Part shown: positions 30,943 to 41,699 of the stretch, in pieces
Numbering within the stretch: the first letter of the stretch is position 1
How the letters are laid out: every line of letters starts with the position of its first letter
Assembly (NCBI GenBank): GCA_963942565.1
Contig: OZ012694.1
Location: 38,664,990-38,728,989 of the forward strand
Direction of reading: 5' to 3'
Origin: Maea johnstoni
Taxonomy: Eukaryota > Annelida > Polychaeta > Spionida > Magelonidae
DNA: 64,000 nucleotides
Notes under the pieces: model-generated
Seen by the model: only the letters and a program-made list of their open reading frames with translations
The model's database searches: none
What the model was told of the DNA's origin: nothing
Program-made: the position numbers and the translations under genes

Positions 30943-31120
30943 TTAACCCTCCCAATGCTGAGGCTACGTTTGTCCAAAGCACAAGGACTCAAAGATTTAT
31001 TTGGATAGTTCTCGCTGAGTACTCTCAGATGAATACCCATTTGCCAGGGTTTCAGTCATTTTTCAGGTTTTTGCATTATTTCATAATGGCCAAATTAGCC
31101 ACCAGCTGCATAAGGGTTAA
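30943..31120 (+). mobile_element. R1 MITE, internally deleted
   Basis: TTAACCCTCCCAATGCTGAG to CACCAGCTGCATAAGGGTTAA. TTAA at both ends. About 35 bp of the left interior is missing. Confidence 0.85.
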
Positions 31121-31771
31121 TGCCTATAGCATGTGAAAATGACTATTTTGTTATACAACTTAGTAACCAGAGAATATTTTTCAAAAATATGTTTGGAGGA
31201 GAAATGTCAGAAGCCAACCCACTATTCCCCTGCAAACATACTGCAGATCCATGAACAATTTTTAATAAAAATACTGTCATAAATATCACAGATTCAACCT
31301 CACTTGTCATGTTCAGAGAGTAAAAAGTAAGAAAAGTTTTTAATTGCCAATTTATTTGCATCAGGTGGGTTGGTGAGTATGACAGCACAGGTTGGCATCT
31401 GCCTGACTCTTTAATGATCTGCTATATGTCATATTTAAGAATCGCCCCAAGGTGAGCGCTACCATCGCATGCTGTGCACATCTGCGAGGACCGCTAATGG
31501 TACCGTGTGAATCTGATCGCCATGGTGATGCATCCTCATCAGTGTCAGCGATGTTGCCTTTAAGTGCTAAGGGATGGCGGAAGACTCGAAGCTAAATCAT
31601 CACCCATCTTCAAATTACCACACACCTTGCATAAAACTCACTGCTCAACATAGAGCCTTGACTGGCAAGGCATAGCACATCTAAGGAGGTGCTGCCATCT
31701 ATATGTGGAAAATCATACCAATTAGAGAACTAACTCCTGATGCACTGGACTAGATTTGATATTTGACGGAT
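31121..31771. other. Unique sequence, GC-richer near 31440-31600
   Basis: Contains GATCGCCATGGTGATGC, an X-box-like partial palindrome. No exon recognised. Confidence 0.3.
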
Positions 31772-31855
31772 GCAGCTCTTTACCTAATGTAGCTGGGAAA
31801 TTGCTGGCATGTTAAAAGATAATCCTGGGAATTCCTTGGTATTCTAAGCTTCTTC
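31772..31855. mobile_element. R2 near-palindromic repeat
   Basis: TTTACCTAATGTAGCTGGG, GATAATCCTGGGAATTCCTT, CTAAGCTTCTTCATGGG. Confidence 0.65.
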
Positions 31856-32507
31856 ATGGGAATGGAAGATACATGCTGGAACCACAATGCGTTGTCAGCC
31901 CCACCCAGAAGCTGCCTCTTTAGCACTAAAATTCAGGGATCACTCTAGCTTTTGAAGGTAATGCATAACAATGGTTTTAAACATTTACAGTTGGAACAAT
32001 CTCCAGATGTGTTACATGTATGGTACTGAAATGATTATTTTTATTGCAAAAGGAAGCAACATTTACATTTAGCCCATCGCTACCGTAATTTAAACCAATT
32101 GCACAGCATTCTGGTATCTTACAATGTATATGTATATGTACATGTATATGTATGTATGTATGCACAATGGTGAAAATAGACAGTAGCACACCGGGTCCGT
32201 TTCTACTAAAAATTTGAATGGGATAGTAAAAGTCTATGTTTACTTGACCAAAATCTACTAAATATTATGACCACATTGATTTAGTAATTCAGTTTCACAT
32301 ATCTTCAACATTAGATTATAAATGTCACAATTCATAAATTCAGCACAATTAACCATGAATGTCCAGTTATGAAATGGCTGTTAGTTACCATTTTAGGTTA
32401 TCAAAGTGATAGGTCCGCTAATTTTTCTGGTGGACCACTAGACTATTCATTTTGATGGACTGTTTGACCACCAAGGCTCAGCAAACTGTATTCAGCACTG
32501 TATGCAT
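31856..32507. other. Unassigned AT-rich sequence
   Basis: Includes a (TATG)n-like stretch at 32121-32163. Otherwise nothing recognised. Confidence 0.4.
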
Positions 32508-33049
<542 letters not shown>

Positions 33050-33348
33050 AATTAATTAGAAATACCAAGGAATTCTTATGATTTTGAGAGGAAAATCCTA
33101 GGATATCCTAGTATTTAGTTTAACCCATCCAATGCTGAGGCTGCTTTCATCTAACGCGTCTAAAGCACAAGGATGCAAAGATTTTTGAAAATCATCTAAA
33201 CCCTGCCACGTTGGTATTCATTGGATAGCTCTTGCTGAGTACTCTCAGATGAGTACCCATGTGCCATGTTTTTAGTCATTTTTGAGGTTAGAGTTTTTTT
33301 GCATCATTTTGAATTGGCCAAATTAGCCACCAGTAACATAAAGGTTAA
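33050..33348 (+). mobile_element. R2 half copy followed by R1
   Basis: 33050-33119 is R2-like (CAAGGAATTCTTATGATTTT, AATCCTAGGATATCC). R1 runs 33120-33348 (TTAACCCATCCAATGCTGAG to CAGTAACATAAAGGTTAA) and is slightly longer than usual owing to TCTAACGCGTCTAAAGC. Confidence 0.75.
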
Positions 33349-33446
33349 GGTACACTTAGTTAAGAAAGAGTATAGCCAAGGATTACAGCAACAAAGGAAC
33401 CAATTTCTATTGTTGTTCTACTATTTCTTTTTCTCATGTTGGAAGG

Positions 33447-33605
33447 GGTCTGCCGCTATAGCTAAGTGGACTACAGCATTGCAACTGATAGCTTTCTGTC
33501 TTGTAACATTGCCCAGGTTTGAACCTGGTTCCCGGAAGAAAGTTGCCAGTAACTTAGGGTTAGGAGATGATTTAACAGGCACACTTGTTTCCCTAAACAT
33601 AAACA
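33447..33605 (+). mobile_element. tRNA-derived SINE
   Basis: A box TATAGCTAAGTGGACTAC and B box CAGGTTTGAACCTGG, with a long middle as in tRNAs with an extra arm. After the head comes AAGTTGCCAGTAACTTAGGG and TTAGGAGATG, words shared with 12505-12722. Lies between two R1 copies. The 120-codon frame over it crosses R1 and SINE and is not a gene. Confidence 0.55.
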
Positions 33606-33630
33606 ACTGGCTAAATGTCTTGACTTAGCC

Positions 33631-33834
33631 TTAATCCTTCCAATGCTGAGGCTACTTTCATTTAAAGGACAAGGGCACAACGATTTCCGAAAACCATCTA
33701 AACCCTGTCATGTTGGTATTCATTGGATAGCACTAGCTGAGTACTCTCAGGAGAGTACCCATGTGCCAGGGTTTCAGTCATTTTCCAGATATTTTGCAAT
33801 TTAGCCAACTTAGCCACCAGCAGCATAAGGGTAA
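33631..33834 (+). mobile_element. R1 piggyBac-like MITE
   Basis: TTAATCCTTCCAATGCTGAG to CACCAGCAGCATAAGGGTAAA. Left TTAA intact, right end altered. Confidence 0.82.
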
Positions 33835-34039
33835 ATATATATGGCAGAAAAATGAGGAAAATTAAAACTCCAATTATCATGCTGATTTCAATATAGGAAG
33901 AAGAAGAAATAGTAGAATCAATCCCTATTTCCTCCTCCTCCTCCACCACCTCCTCATCCGTATTCCTGAAGTAAATCAGGGGGAAGCAGAAGTGACCTTG
34001 GACTCCGTCAATAGTCATGTTCAATCAGCATCAGATAAT

Positions 34040-34130
34040 GAGCTTGGTAGAGGTGACCTCTGACCTTCAAGGTTTGACCTCTGAAACATCACAACCTAGT
34101 GGGCGGTTCAATTATCTAGAGGTCAAACAG
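34040..34130. promoter_or_regulatory. Cluster of nuclear-receptor half-sites
   Basis: TGACCT at 34054-34059 and 34061-34066 form an exact DR1 (one-base spacer). A third TGACCT lies at 34075-34080, next to TTCAAGGTT, and AGGTCA at 34120-34125. DR1 sites are bound by RXR, HNF4 and COUP-TF type receptors in animals. Function here is inferred. Confidence 0.4.
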
Positions 34131-34754
34131 CATAGGTGAAGCCTCTAAAAATATCATCAAATAACAGATAAAAAGTTCCCTATTTTGGTGTTATTTTGTA
34201 AGCAGAGCATTTTTGGTCCATGGCATTTTTTTATTCCAAAGCTTAAAACTTTTAAAGAGTATCACAGATCACTGTAGCAGTGGAAAGTGCCTGCTGATTT
34301 TGGTGCGAAGTCCCTAATGAAAAGCATACTTTTGAATATATTTGAAGAAGAAGTGTTAAAGCAACTGAGCCTACCGCTGCCCTTCAAATACATTGAGAAT
34401 TCCACATCATTCTTAAGTAATTGGAAAGGTATTTAAAAACCATGAAGAGTCATTTCAAGGAGAATACTCAGTCATGGTGATACTCACATCAAAACCCTCA
34501 ACAAATGTAGCTTTACAAGGCCACACTATTCTGGCAATATCCTTCAAAGAAAAAAAATACCTTATGGAAATGATCATGAAGTAGATAAGTTCTTCAGGAC
34601 CAAAATCATAACTTTTATTCAAATATTTTGATGATTGATGCCTTATTACTAGGTTACTCCCTAAAGCATCAGAACATGCTGACGACTAATATCACGGGAT
34701 AAGTGAATATTTGCATACTCTGAGCACAATTGGAAAAACACAGCTGATATGGCA
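34131..34754. other. Unassigned AT-rich sequence
   Basis: No exon or clear repeat. A few R3-like words (ATATTTGAAGAAGAAGTG). Confidence 0.35.
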
Positions 34755-34838
34755 TTACAGAATGTAGCTGAGAATGGAATTCTTGGAATTTTCTAACAAA
34801 AATCTGATATTCCATTCAGATACATTTGGTAAGGATAA
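34755..34838. mobile_element. R2 near-palindromic repeat
   Basis: AGAATGTAGCTGAGAATGG to CAGATACATTTGGTAAGGAT. Confidence 0.65.
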
Positions 34839-35175
34839 TCTTGTTAAACAGTGCAATCTTTTTATGATCGTCAGATGAGGGAGATTGGAATAGCTAGCTT
34901 TATAATATTAGCAGGTAATGTATTTTGATAGTGAAAATACTTTTCTACAGGTGCAGAAACCAATGTAACTTACAAGACTAAACGGCCCCTGCGGTAAAAG
35001 AACACTATAAGCTGGCTAAAAGATTAAGAGCATTTCTTGGTTCAGGTGCAAATAGCTAGAGTTGAGGTAATCTGCGTAATGCATTATGGTGCATTAGCCT
35101 CCCACACACAGCAGTGGAATTCACAGGTGAGCTTTACACTAAAGTGAGAACCGGACCTTTGGTAACGCCACGCCT
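34839..35175. other. Unassigned sequence
   Basis: No exon or repeat family recognised. Confidence 0.4.
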
Positions 35176-35900
35176 TTTACCACCTGTAGCTCAGACTGTG
35201 CAAGGAAATCCTGGGATTTTCCAAGGCTGTTTCTGGGAATTCCTTGTTATTCCCAAATTAATCTGGTAAGGGCAGCTCTAAGTCAGACCTACACTCAGAA
35301 TTCCAAGGAAATACTGGGATTTTCCAAGGATGTTTCTGGGAGTTCCTTGGTATTCTTAATAATAATCTGGTAAGGGCAGCTAGTCGGTCATGTGCTTAGA
35401 CTTCCAAGAAAATCCTGAGATTCTCCCACGATAAACCTTGCTTTTTAAGACTTTTACTGGTATAAAGGGCGGCATGATTCTTGCTATTCACAACTCTATT
35501 TAGCAAGGGCAGCTAGTCAGTCCTGCACTCCGAATTCCTAGAAAATCCTGGTATTCTCCAAGGATGATTCTGGGAGTTTCTTGGCATTATCATCTTAACC
35601 CAATAATGTTTAAAGAGTTTCTCCGACAATTGTTGTCTGGATCTATGATACTTTTAATAATAACATTGAAATTGATACTGATTTTGCAAAATATTTGAAT
35701 GAGTTGTTGAAAATGTTTTAAGGAACATTTCCTCTTCAAATATTTTCACAACACTGCTTTTGCTTAAAAGTCTTCATCAAAATGTCGGGCCGCTTTTGGC
35801 CACTGTGAGCATTAATGGGTTAACCTTGTAAGGGCAGCCAATCATGCAGTCCTGCACTCAGACTTCCAAGGAAAGTCCACTTTTCCAAGGTCCCTCCTCT
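35176..35900. repeat. R2-derived tandem array split by R3
   Basis: Four to five units of about 105-120 bp: ACTTCCAAGGAAATCCTGGG, ATTTTCCAAGGATG, TTCTGGGAATTCCTTGG, then ATCTGGTAAGGGCAGCTAG. The last unit is cut at 35594 by an R3 element and resumes at 35824 (CCTTGTAAGGGCAGCCAATC). Confidence 0.85.
35595..35823 (+). mobile_element. R3 MITE inserted in R2 array
   Basis: TTAACCCAATAATGTTTAAA, TTGTTGTCTGGATCTATGAT, GGCCGCTTTTGGCCACTG, AGCATTAATGGGTTAA. TTAA on both edges, inside a tandem unit, so the target site is readable. Confidence 0.85.
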
Positions 35901-36275
35901 CTTCTTGCCTGGGAGAGGCATCGAGGCATTGAGGCATAGATTTTTGAGTCGGCAGCCTTGTTGCTGTTGCTGTAATGAAGTTGTGCGCATTATGAGCAGT
36001 TTTTACCGAGAGTGGCACAATAAAGCTGGAGCTGTCAGTGACAAGTGGACCTCTAAAGATCTCCATTGTGGCGGCGGGGGAGCTAAGGGGGGAGACCCAC
36101 GCCTGGCTGCCCCCACAGAAAGCAATCGTTACCTGCGACACAAGTTGTAATATACGACGCAGTTAAGTCTGAAGGACATATTGGTTATGATATGGAATAC
36201 ACCAATGAGAAGGCAGCAGCTGAGGAGCTCTCAAACAGCTACCATTCAAAATCCACTCATACATACAGAAGCCCC
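35901..36275. other. Unique GC-richer block
   Basis: Includes TCTCCATTGTGGCGGCGGGG and CCTGGCTGCCCCCACAG. A 99-codon minus-strand frame here has no recognised domain. Candidate conserved non-coding DNA or an unrecognised exon. Confidence 0.25.
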
Positions 36276-36840
36276 TTAATACCAATATAGAGCTGAGAAT
36301 ATCAAAGAATTCTTTGTTCGTGGAAAATCCAGAATTTTCTGAATGTAGCGGACAAATACTCTCTGAAATGTAGCTGAGAGTTCCAATAATACCAAATAAA
36401 GCTGGTATATCAAAAGAATTCCTTATTTGTGTAAAATCCAGATTTTGCTAAATGTAGCTGACAAATACTCTCTAAATTGTAGCTGAGAGTTCCCACAATA
36501 CCAAATAAAGCTGAGAATATCAAATATTTTCTTATTCTTGGAAAATACAGAATTTGCGGAATATAGTTGAGAGTTCCAATACCAAATGAAGCTGAGAATA
36601 TCAAAGAGTTCCTTATTCTTGGAAAATCCAATATATGCTGAATGTAGATGAGACTTCCTTGGAAATCTTGGGATTTTCCTATCATAATTCTTAGCATCTC
36701 TTGATATTACAAATATGATTGAAACCCATTCTTCCCAAAAAATAGCTGAGAAGACAAAAGAATTCTTAAATTATTTTTGGAAAATCCAATATTTGCTTCC
36801 CTTACTGAATGTAGCTAAGGCTTCCCTAGATATCCTGTTT
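36276..36840. repeat. R2-derived tandem array
   Basis: About six units: ACCAAATAAAGCTGAGAATA, TCAAAGAATTCCTTATTC, TTGGAAAATCCAGAATTTGC, TGAATGTAGCTGAGAGTTCC. Arms of R2 are recognisable in each unit. Confidence 0.85.
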
Positions 36841-36929
36841 TTTTTAAAAACCCTTTGCATTTCGAGTATAAACAAGGAAGGTTTTATTGCAATGCAATCA
36901 ACAACTCTCCTTGGAATGGTGTAAATTTC

Positions 36930-36931
<2 letters not shown>

Positions 36932-37004
<73 letters not shown>
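36932..37004. repeat. (TA)n microsatellite
   Basis: About 68 bp of TA. Confidence 0.97.
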
Positions 37005-37007
<3 letters not shown>

Positions 37008-37055
37008 ATACTATTCAACCCACCTTTTGTGAACTTGAACATTTTCCTCTTATAG

Positions 37056-37175
37056 GATGATATGCGGAAGTGTTGGTCTCCCTCAGGTCTTCCAATGGTA
37101 TTCCAAACAAGAGATGGTCCTGTACAGTATGTTACAGACTACTGCAGAGCTAAGAGTACCTGGATCTCCAACCAG
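37056..37175 (+). CDS. Candidate plus-strand exon, product unknown
   Basis: A T-rich acceptor (TTTTCCTCTTATAG, AG at 37054-37055) and a donor (CAACCAG then GTATGG, GT at 37176-37177) bracket 120 bases. They translate in phase 0 as 40 residues: DDMRKCWSPSGLPMVFQTRD, then GPVQYVTDYCRAKSTWISNQ. Trp and Cys are frequent and the wording looks protein-like, but I recognise no family. It is on the strand opposite KCNIP, upstream of its putative first exon. Other exons of such a gene were not found. Confidence 0.3.
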
Positions 37176-37743
37176 GTATGGCACCTGCCTTACTAGCAGA
37201 ACGATTCCTCTAGTCCTTGCTGGCTGGCAGCTCTACACAGCTATCAATGTGTGCTAGTAGAATAGGGTGCTACTTGTTATTAATTGGCTTTCTGGGTATG
37301 AGCCGATAACTTACACTGCTCCAGTCAGCAATAGATGGATCTAACCCGAGCCCTTTCCCAACCCCAGCCTGCCTCTTCTTTATTGACCCCTCACAGCATT
37401 CATGTTTACCAACCTTCAACCTTATATATATCCTAGGTACCCGGCCATAGGTATATAAGGGCTTTTAAGTGATATGTACACATCCCTTATAATAGATATT
37501 GACAAAATGCACCTCAGTAAGCATGATGTTGTACTCTGTACATATATGCAATTCATTGCCATGAGACATTTGCAATATTTGCTTTAGACAGCAGGTACAG
37601 CTGTACGCTGGGTAATTCATGGAGTAATTGAAAGTAACATGGGAAGTGAATAACTGCACTAGGGAATGTTTGGCATCGGTTATCAATATCACCAGATATA
37701 TAATTATCTGGAATGAAGTACTTAAACATCAAATATGTGCCCA
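37176..37743. other. Unassigned unique sequence
   Basis: No further exon recognised downstream of the candidate at 37056-37175. Confidence 0.35.
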
Positions 37744-38300
37744 TGATTACAGGTGTTATTATGGGACCAAACTCATATCACCAGGTAGGATTCCACCTAG
37801 TGGGAAAAATAGACACTAATTACATGATTCAGATTACAGGTGCGATAACAGGTAAACAATAGTAATCAACATCATCAGGTAAGCCTCTACCAGTGGGAAG
37901 AATATACGTTAAACACGTCTCAGATTATAGGTGTGATTACAGGTATGACAATAAAAGTAAGCGTCCCCCTGGTGGGAAGAATATACACTAAATACATGCC
38001 TCAGATAATAGATGTGATTACAGGTATGACAATAAAAGTAAGCACCCCCTGGTGGGAAGACTATACACTAAATACATGCCTCAGATAATAGATGTGATTA
38101 CAGCTATAACAATAAAAGTAATCAATGTCACCAGGTAAGCATCCACCTGGTGTAAAGATCATACACTAAATATACACCTCTGACTACAGGTGCATTACAG
38201 GTATGACAATACCAATAACCAATAACATCAGGTAAGCTTCCAACTGGTGGAAAGAATACACACTAAGATATATGCCTCAGATCACAGCAGTGATACCCTT
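37744..38300. repeat. ~75-90-bp minisatellite with CCCCCTGGTGG
   Basis: Seven diverged units: CAGATAATAGATGTGATTAC, AGGTATGACAATAAAAGTAA, then CACCAGGTAAGC and/or CCACCTGGTGGGAAGA, then ATACACTAAATACATGCCTC. Several units contain a sequence like a 5' splice site (CAGGTAAGC). Two contain near-CTCF cores (37964-37975, 38044-38055). Confidence 0.9.
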
Positions 38301-38427
38301 TGCAGCTTTTATAAAAGAAACTATATAGCAACTAAAATGTTCACAAGAGCTTTATAAATACACCCTGGAGAAATAACAAGTGAGTAAATATTGACAATGA
38401 AGATGTTTACATAGTTTAGTACACACT

Positions 38428-38562
38428 GGGAGTTAGCACAGTGGTTAGTGTCTGTGGCAGCACAGAACAACATGACAACGACTAAATGAAGCTCAGATTA
38501 CCCAGGTAATCCTAGGATAATACCATAAAATGACTAGTAGTTCCCGAAAGATAATTTGGTAA
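38428..38562. mobile_element. SINE head fragment and R2 copy
   Basis: 38428-38475 GAGTTAGCACAGTGGTTAGT resembles a SINE A box; no B box seen. 38485-38562 is R2-like (AAATGAAGCTCAGATTACCC, GGTAATCCTAGGATAATACC, GATAATTTGGTAAAA). Confidence 0.45.
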
Positions 38563-38819
38563 AATAAGAAGCTATAAAATGATCTTGCCACTTATGGGGC
38601 AATACAGGCATGAAGATGTTTAAGTCAAAGATCATTCTTTCATTATCTGAAAATATAAGAGTAGGCAAAGGATTTACGAATATTTTTTTTTATTTCTACC
38701 ATGGAACTTTACCTAACAAAGCATTCTATGTTAACTGGATAGTTGGTACCTGGATATCCTTCGTGTTTCCAACATTTTTGAAGTCTTGTGTGAAGAAATT
38801 GGCCCCACAATATAAAGGG

Positions 38820-39022
38820 TTAATCCTTATGCTGGTGGTGGCTAATTTTACCAATACAAAATGGTGCAAAAAAGCTGAAAATGATTGAAACCCTGGCACA
38901 TAGATACTCATCTGAGAGTACTCAGTGAGAGATATACCAAAGTGACAGGGTTTAGATGGTTATCAAATATCTTTGCAACCTTGTGCTTTGTATGAAAGTA
39001 GCCTCAGCATTGGAAGGGTTAA
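38820..39022 (-). mobile_element. R1 piggyBac-like MITE, full length
   Basis: TTAATCCTTATGCTGGTGG to CAGCATTGGAAGGGTTAA. TTAA at both edges, reverse orientation. Confidence 0.85.
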
Positions 39023-39089
39023 TGAACTGACTCAAATAATCCCAAAGAAATGATAGAGACTGATATCAACGCATTCCTCTGTCAGTTGT

Positions 39090-39549
39090 GGTTACTGCAG
39101 CCCGGCATTTTTGCAGTCTTGTGCCTTGGAAAAAAGTAGTCACAGGATGAAAAGGGTGAACTCCCTGAACACCCTTGGTAACAACATATTGAAAACCATC
39201 TAAATCCCGTCATGTTGGTATTCACTGGAAAGCTCTCACTGAGTTCTCTTATATGAGTACCCATATACCAGGGTTTAAGTCATTTTTCAGGCCTTTTGGA
39301 TCATTTTGCATGGGGCCAAGATAGCCACCGGCAGCACAAAGGCTTAAACCCTTTCCATTCTGAGGCTACTTTTTTCCAAGCCGCAAGACTGCAAAAATGT
39401 TTGAAAACAAGCTAAACTGTGTCATGTTGGTATTCATTGGAGAGCTCTCACTGAGTACTCTCAGGTGAGTACCCACATACTAGGGTTTCAGTCTTTTTTC
39501 AGTTTTTTTTGGATCGTTTTGTATCAGCCACCAGCAGCAGAAAAGTTAA
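39090..39549. mobile_element. R1 fragment and two adjacent R1 copies
   Basis: 39090-39160 is a small reversed left end. 39189-39347 is a forward copy lacking its left tip. 39344-39549 is a second forward copy (TTAAACCCTTTCCATTCTGAG to CAGCAGCAGAAAAGTTAA). The TTAA at 39344-39347 is shared. Confidence 0.75.
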
Positions 39550-40016
39550 CCCCTTGGTAAGAGCAACTTATCAGTCTGTCTTGGGTTACAGCCAGGGATA
39601 AAGGGGTTAATAAGATTGTGTAGAAGTGGTTCTGGCAGGGGCTTGTTAGCGGTGTGGTACGTGTACATGGCAGTAGACTCCTGGGGAAACCCAATCACCA
39701 CACCCTAATTGATTTACTACCATTGCCTGGCATGTTCAATCAATTGATTTATACCCGCAAACTTCATCCCTGGAAATCTTTTTAAAAATAGACTTTTTGA
39801 GGCATGGCGTAGGTGTACTATAGGAGATAGTTTGATAGATACAAAGTTCTTTCTAAAAGTCTGAGAGTGATATGATTTATCTCAATGGAACAGTGGAATG
39901 TGTGGGTGATGTCTAATTATTCATACTTCATAAATGCTGAAATATATGCAAATATCTGATGTGTACATCTATCATATACCTACATTCACACAGACACAAC
40001 GACAAACATACATGTA
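39550..40016. other. Unassigned sequence
   Basis: No exon or repeat family recognised. Confidence 0.4.
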
Positions 40017-40203
<187 letters not shown>

Positions 40204-40395
40204 AAAGCAATATTTCAAAAGATATTCTTTCCTAGTTGAAAGAGAATAAGTGATCCTGTTCTTTGTTCAAAGTTGTCACTATCAGTCCAGGTGAAAATGG
40301 TTGAATTACAGGTTTTTTGTAAATAACTCTCATTGTCACTTTTTGACTGACCATATTGACAATATACCTACGGTAAAAAATAAACAATGCATGAA

Positions 40396-40492
40396 CCCTT
40401 ACCAAACAAGCTGGGAATACCCAGGAATTCCTAGGATAATGCGAGGAAAATGCCATGATTTCCTTGGAAGACTTAGCAATATTTGGTAGAGG
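40396..40492. mobile_element. R2 near-palindromic repeat, well kept
   Basis: ACCCTTACCAAACAAGCTGG to CAATATTTGGTAGAGGATGG, with CAGGAATTCCTAGGATAATG inside. Good reference copy. Confidence 0.8.
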
Positions 40493-40613
40493 ATGGAAAA
40501 AAGCAATAAGTTTGAGAATGAAAAAGATCCCTTACTGTTAAAAAGGACTAGCTACTTTTGACTCACCACTGTGGTTTCTTTGAATTTATTCCAAACACCA
40601 TTCTGGTACTTAC

Positions 40614-40761
40614 CTACAAAATAGAAAGGAGAATATAAGAACAATAAGCAAACACAACAATGCAGTCTAAACCTGCCAGTTTGACCATAATCATAATCTG
40701 TATCAAAAATTATGATATAATGAAGTAGAGGAAGTTGATAGTAAATTTCATCTAATATCAT
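40614..40761 (-). CDS. Possible alternative KCNIP start exon with TM-like end
   Basis: Minus-strand ATG at 40761 (A at -3) opens 49 codons: MILDEIYYQLPLLHY... through a hydrophobic run HCCVCLLFLYSPFYFV, plus one base. A very strong donor follows (GTAG then GTAAGTACC, GT at 40613-40612). Phase 1 fits the KCNIP core exon. Vertebrate KCNIP genes are known to have alternative first exons encoding a transmembrane segment, so the form is plausible. No sequence similarity to a known one is claimed. The frame is short enough to be chance. Confidence 0.18.
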
Positions 40762-41183
40762 ACTTATCAGTACACTTCTTCAATTTCATCATCACAATAT
40801 TCTGCTATTCTTACTAAGGTTCATTCTCTCTTTCTCTAAACTCCTATGGGTAGTGCAGCCAATCACATAAATTGGAGAACAACTGACAGTTCATTAAATC
40901 AGTTCTTAATGTTTCCACTAGGTGGAGTCCTAATCAATACATTATGAACATGAAAATACTGAATTGTTATCTTAGAATATATCTCGGTGGTTCAACTCCT
41001 GAAGGCCTATCAAGCATTAACCAGTCAACCAGTTAACTACAGAAAATGGAGATTGTCTTTCAAATAAACAAACAGGGTCTAAATGAAAGCTTGTTTTGGA
41101 AAGGCTCAATGAAATGTAGTAACATGATGAGTTTCTTATCAACCATTACACTTGCACACGGTCGCATTGTGGTCCTGAACTAG
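40762..41183. other. Unique sequence with a CTCF-like half match
   Basis: CCACTAGGTGGAG at 40915-40927 differs from the CTCF core by one key base. No exon recognised. Confidence 0.35.
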
Positions 41184-41417
41184 TTAACAAATTCATGCCC
41201 GCAGCGGCAAAACATTATCCAACTGTTTTGAAGATATATCATCCTTTCAAAGGCATATCTTAAAGAATATTTGAATGAGAAATTAAAAAAAAAGAAAAAG
41301 CCTACAACTCTCCTTCAAATTGTTCGCGAAACAATGCTTCATTTAGATGTATTTTCACAACTTACGAAAACTACAGACGACACCTTTCAAGGAGACCTCC
41401 TGGCCTGAATGTGTTAA
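41184..41417. mobile_element. R3 piggyBac-like MITE
   Basis: TTAACAAATTCATGCCCGCA to GGCCTGAATGTGTTAA, TTAA at both edges. Interior words AGAATATTTGAATGAGAA and ACTCTCCTTCAAATTG form the R3 inner inverted pair. Confidence 0.7.
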
Positions 41418-41699
41418 ACAAAAGGCTTAGATCCTCAGCAGTAATCAATATGGCAATCTGCCTCCCGCCTGATTTAACTCTGCCAGGAACACTCAAGGTC
41501 CGCAGTTAACAGCAAAATTGCAAAAAATTCGCTTCGGACCAAGAAGCCGAATGAACTTATTATGCGGGTTAAATAAATCTAAGGGCAGTTATGGACTCCT
41601 TTAAAGGAAGATAACTCATCCTGTACGTGCAGTGCATCACAGATAGGATTACTCGTCAAGTACAAAGATAATTCAATCCAAACCTGCCTCCGACTCAGC
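41418..41699. other. Unique GC-richer sequence
   Basis: For example TTCGCTTCGGACCAAGAAGC. No exon recognised. Confidence 0.3.

Noticed and set aside
33266-33628. 120-codon plus-strand frame
   Set aside because: It runs through the right end of an R1 MITE and a tRNA-SINE; no protein family wording.
35842-36141. 99-codon minus-strand frame
   Set aside because: No recognised domain; overlaps the edge of an R2-derived array.
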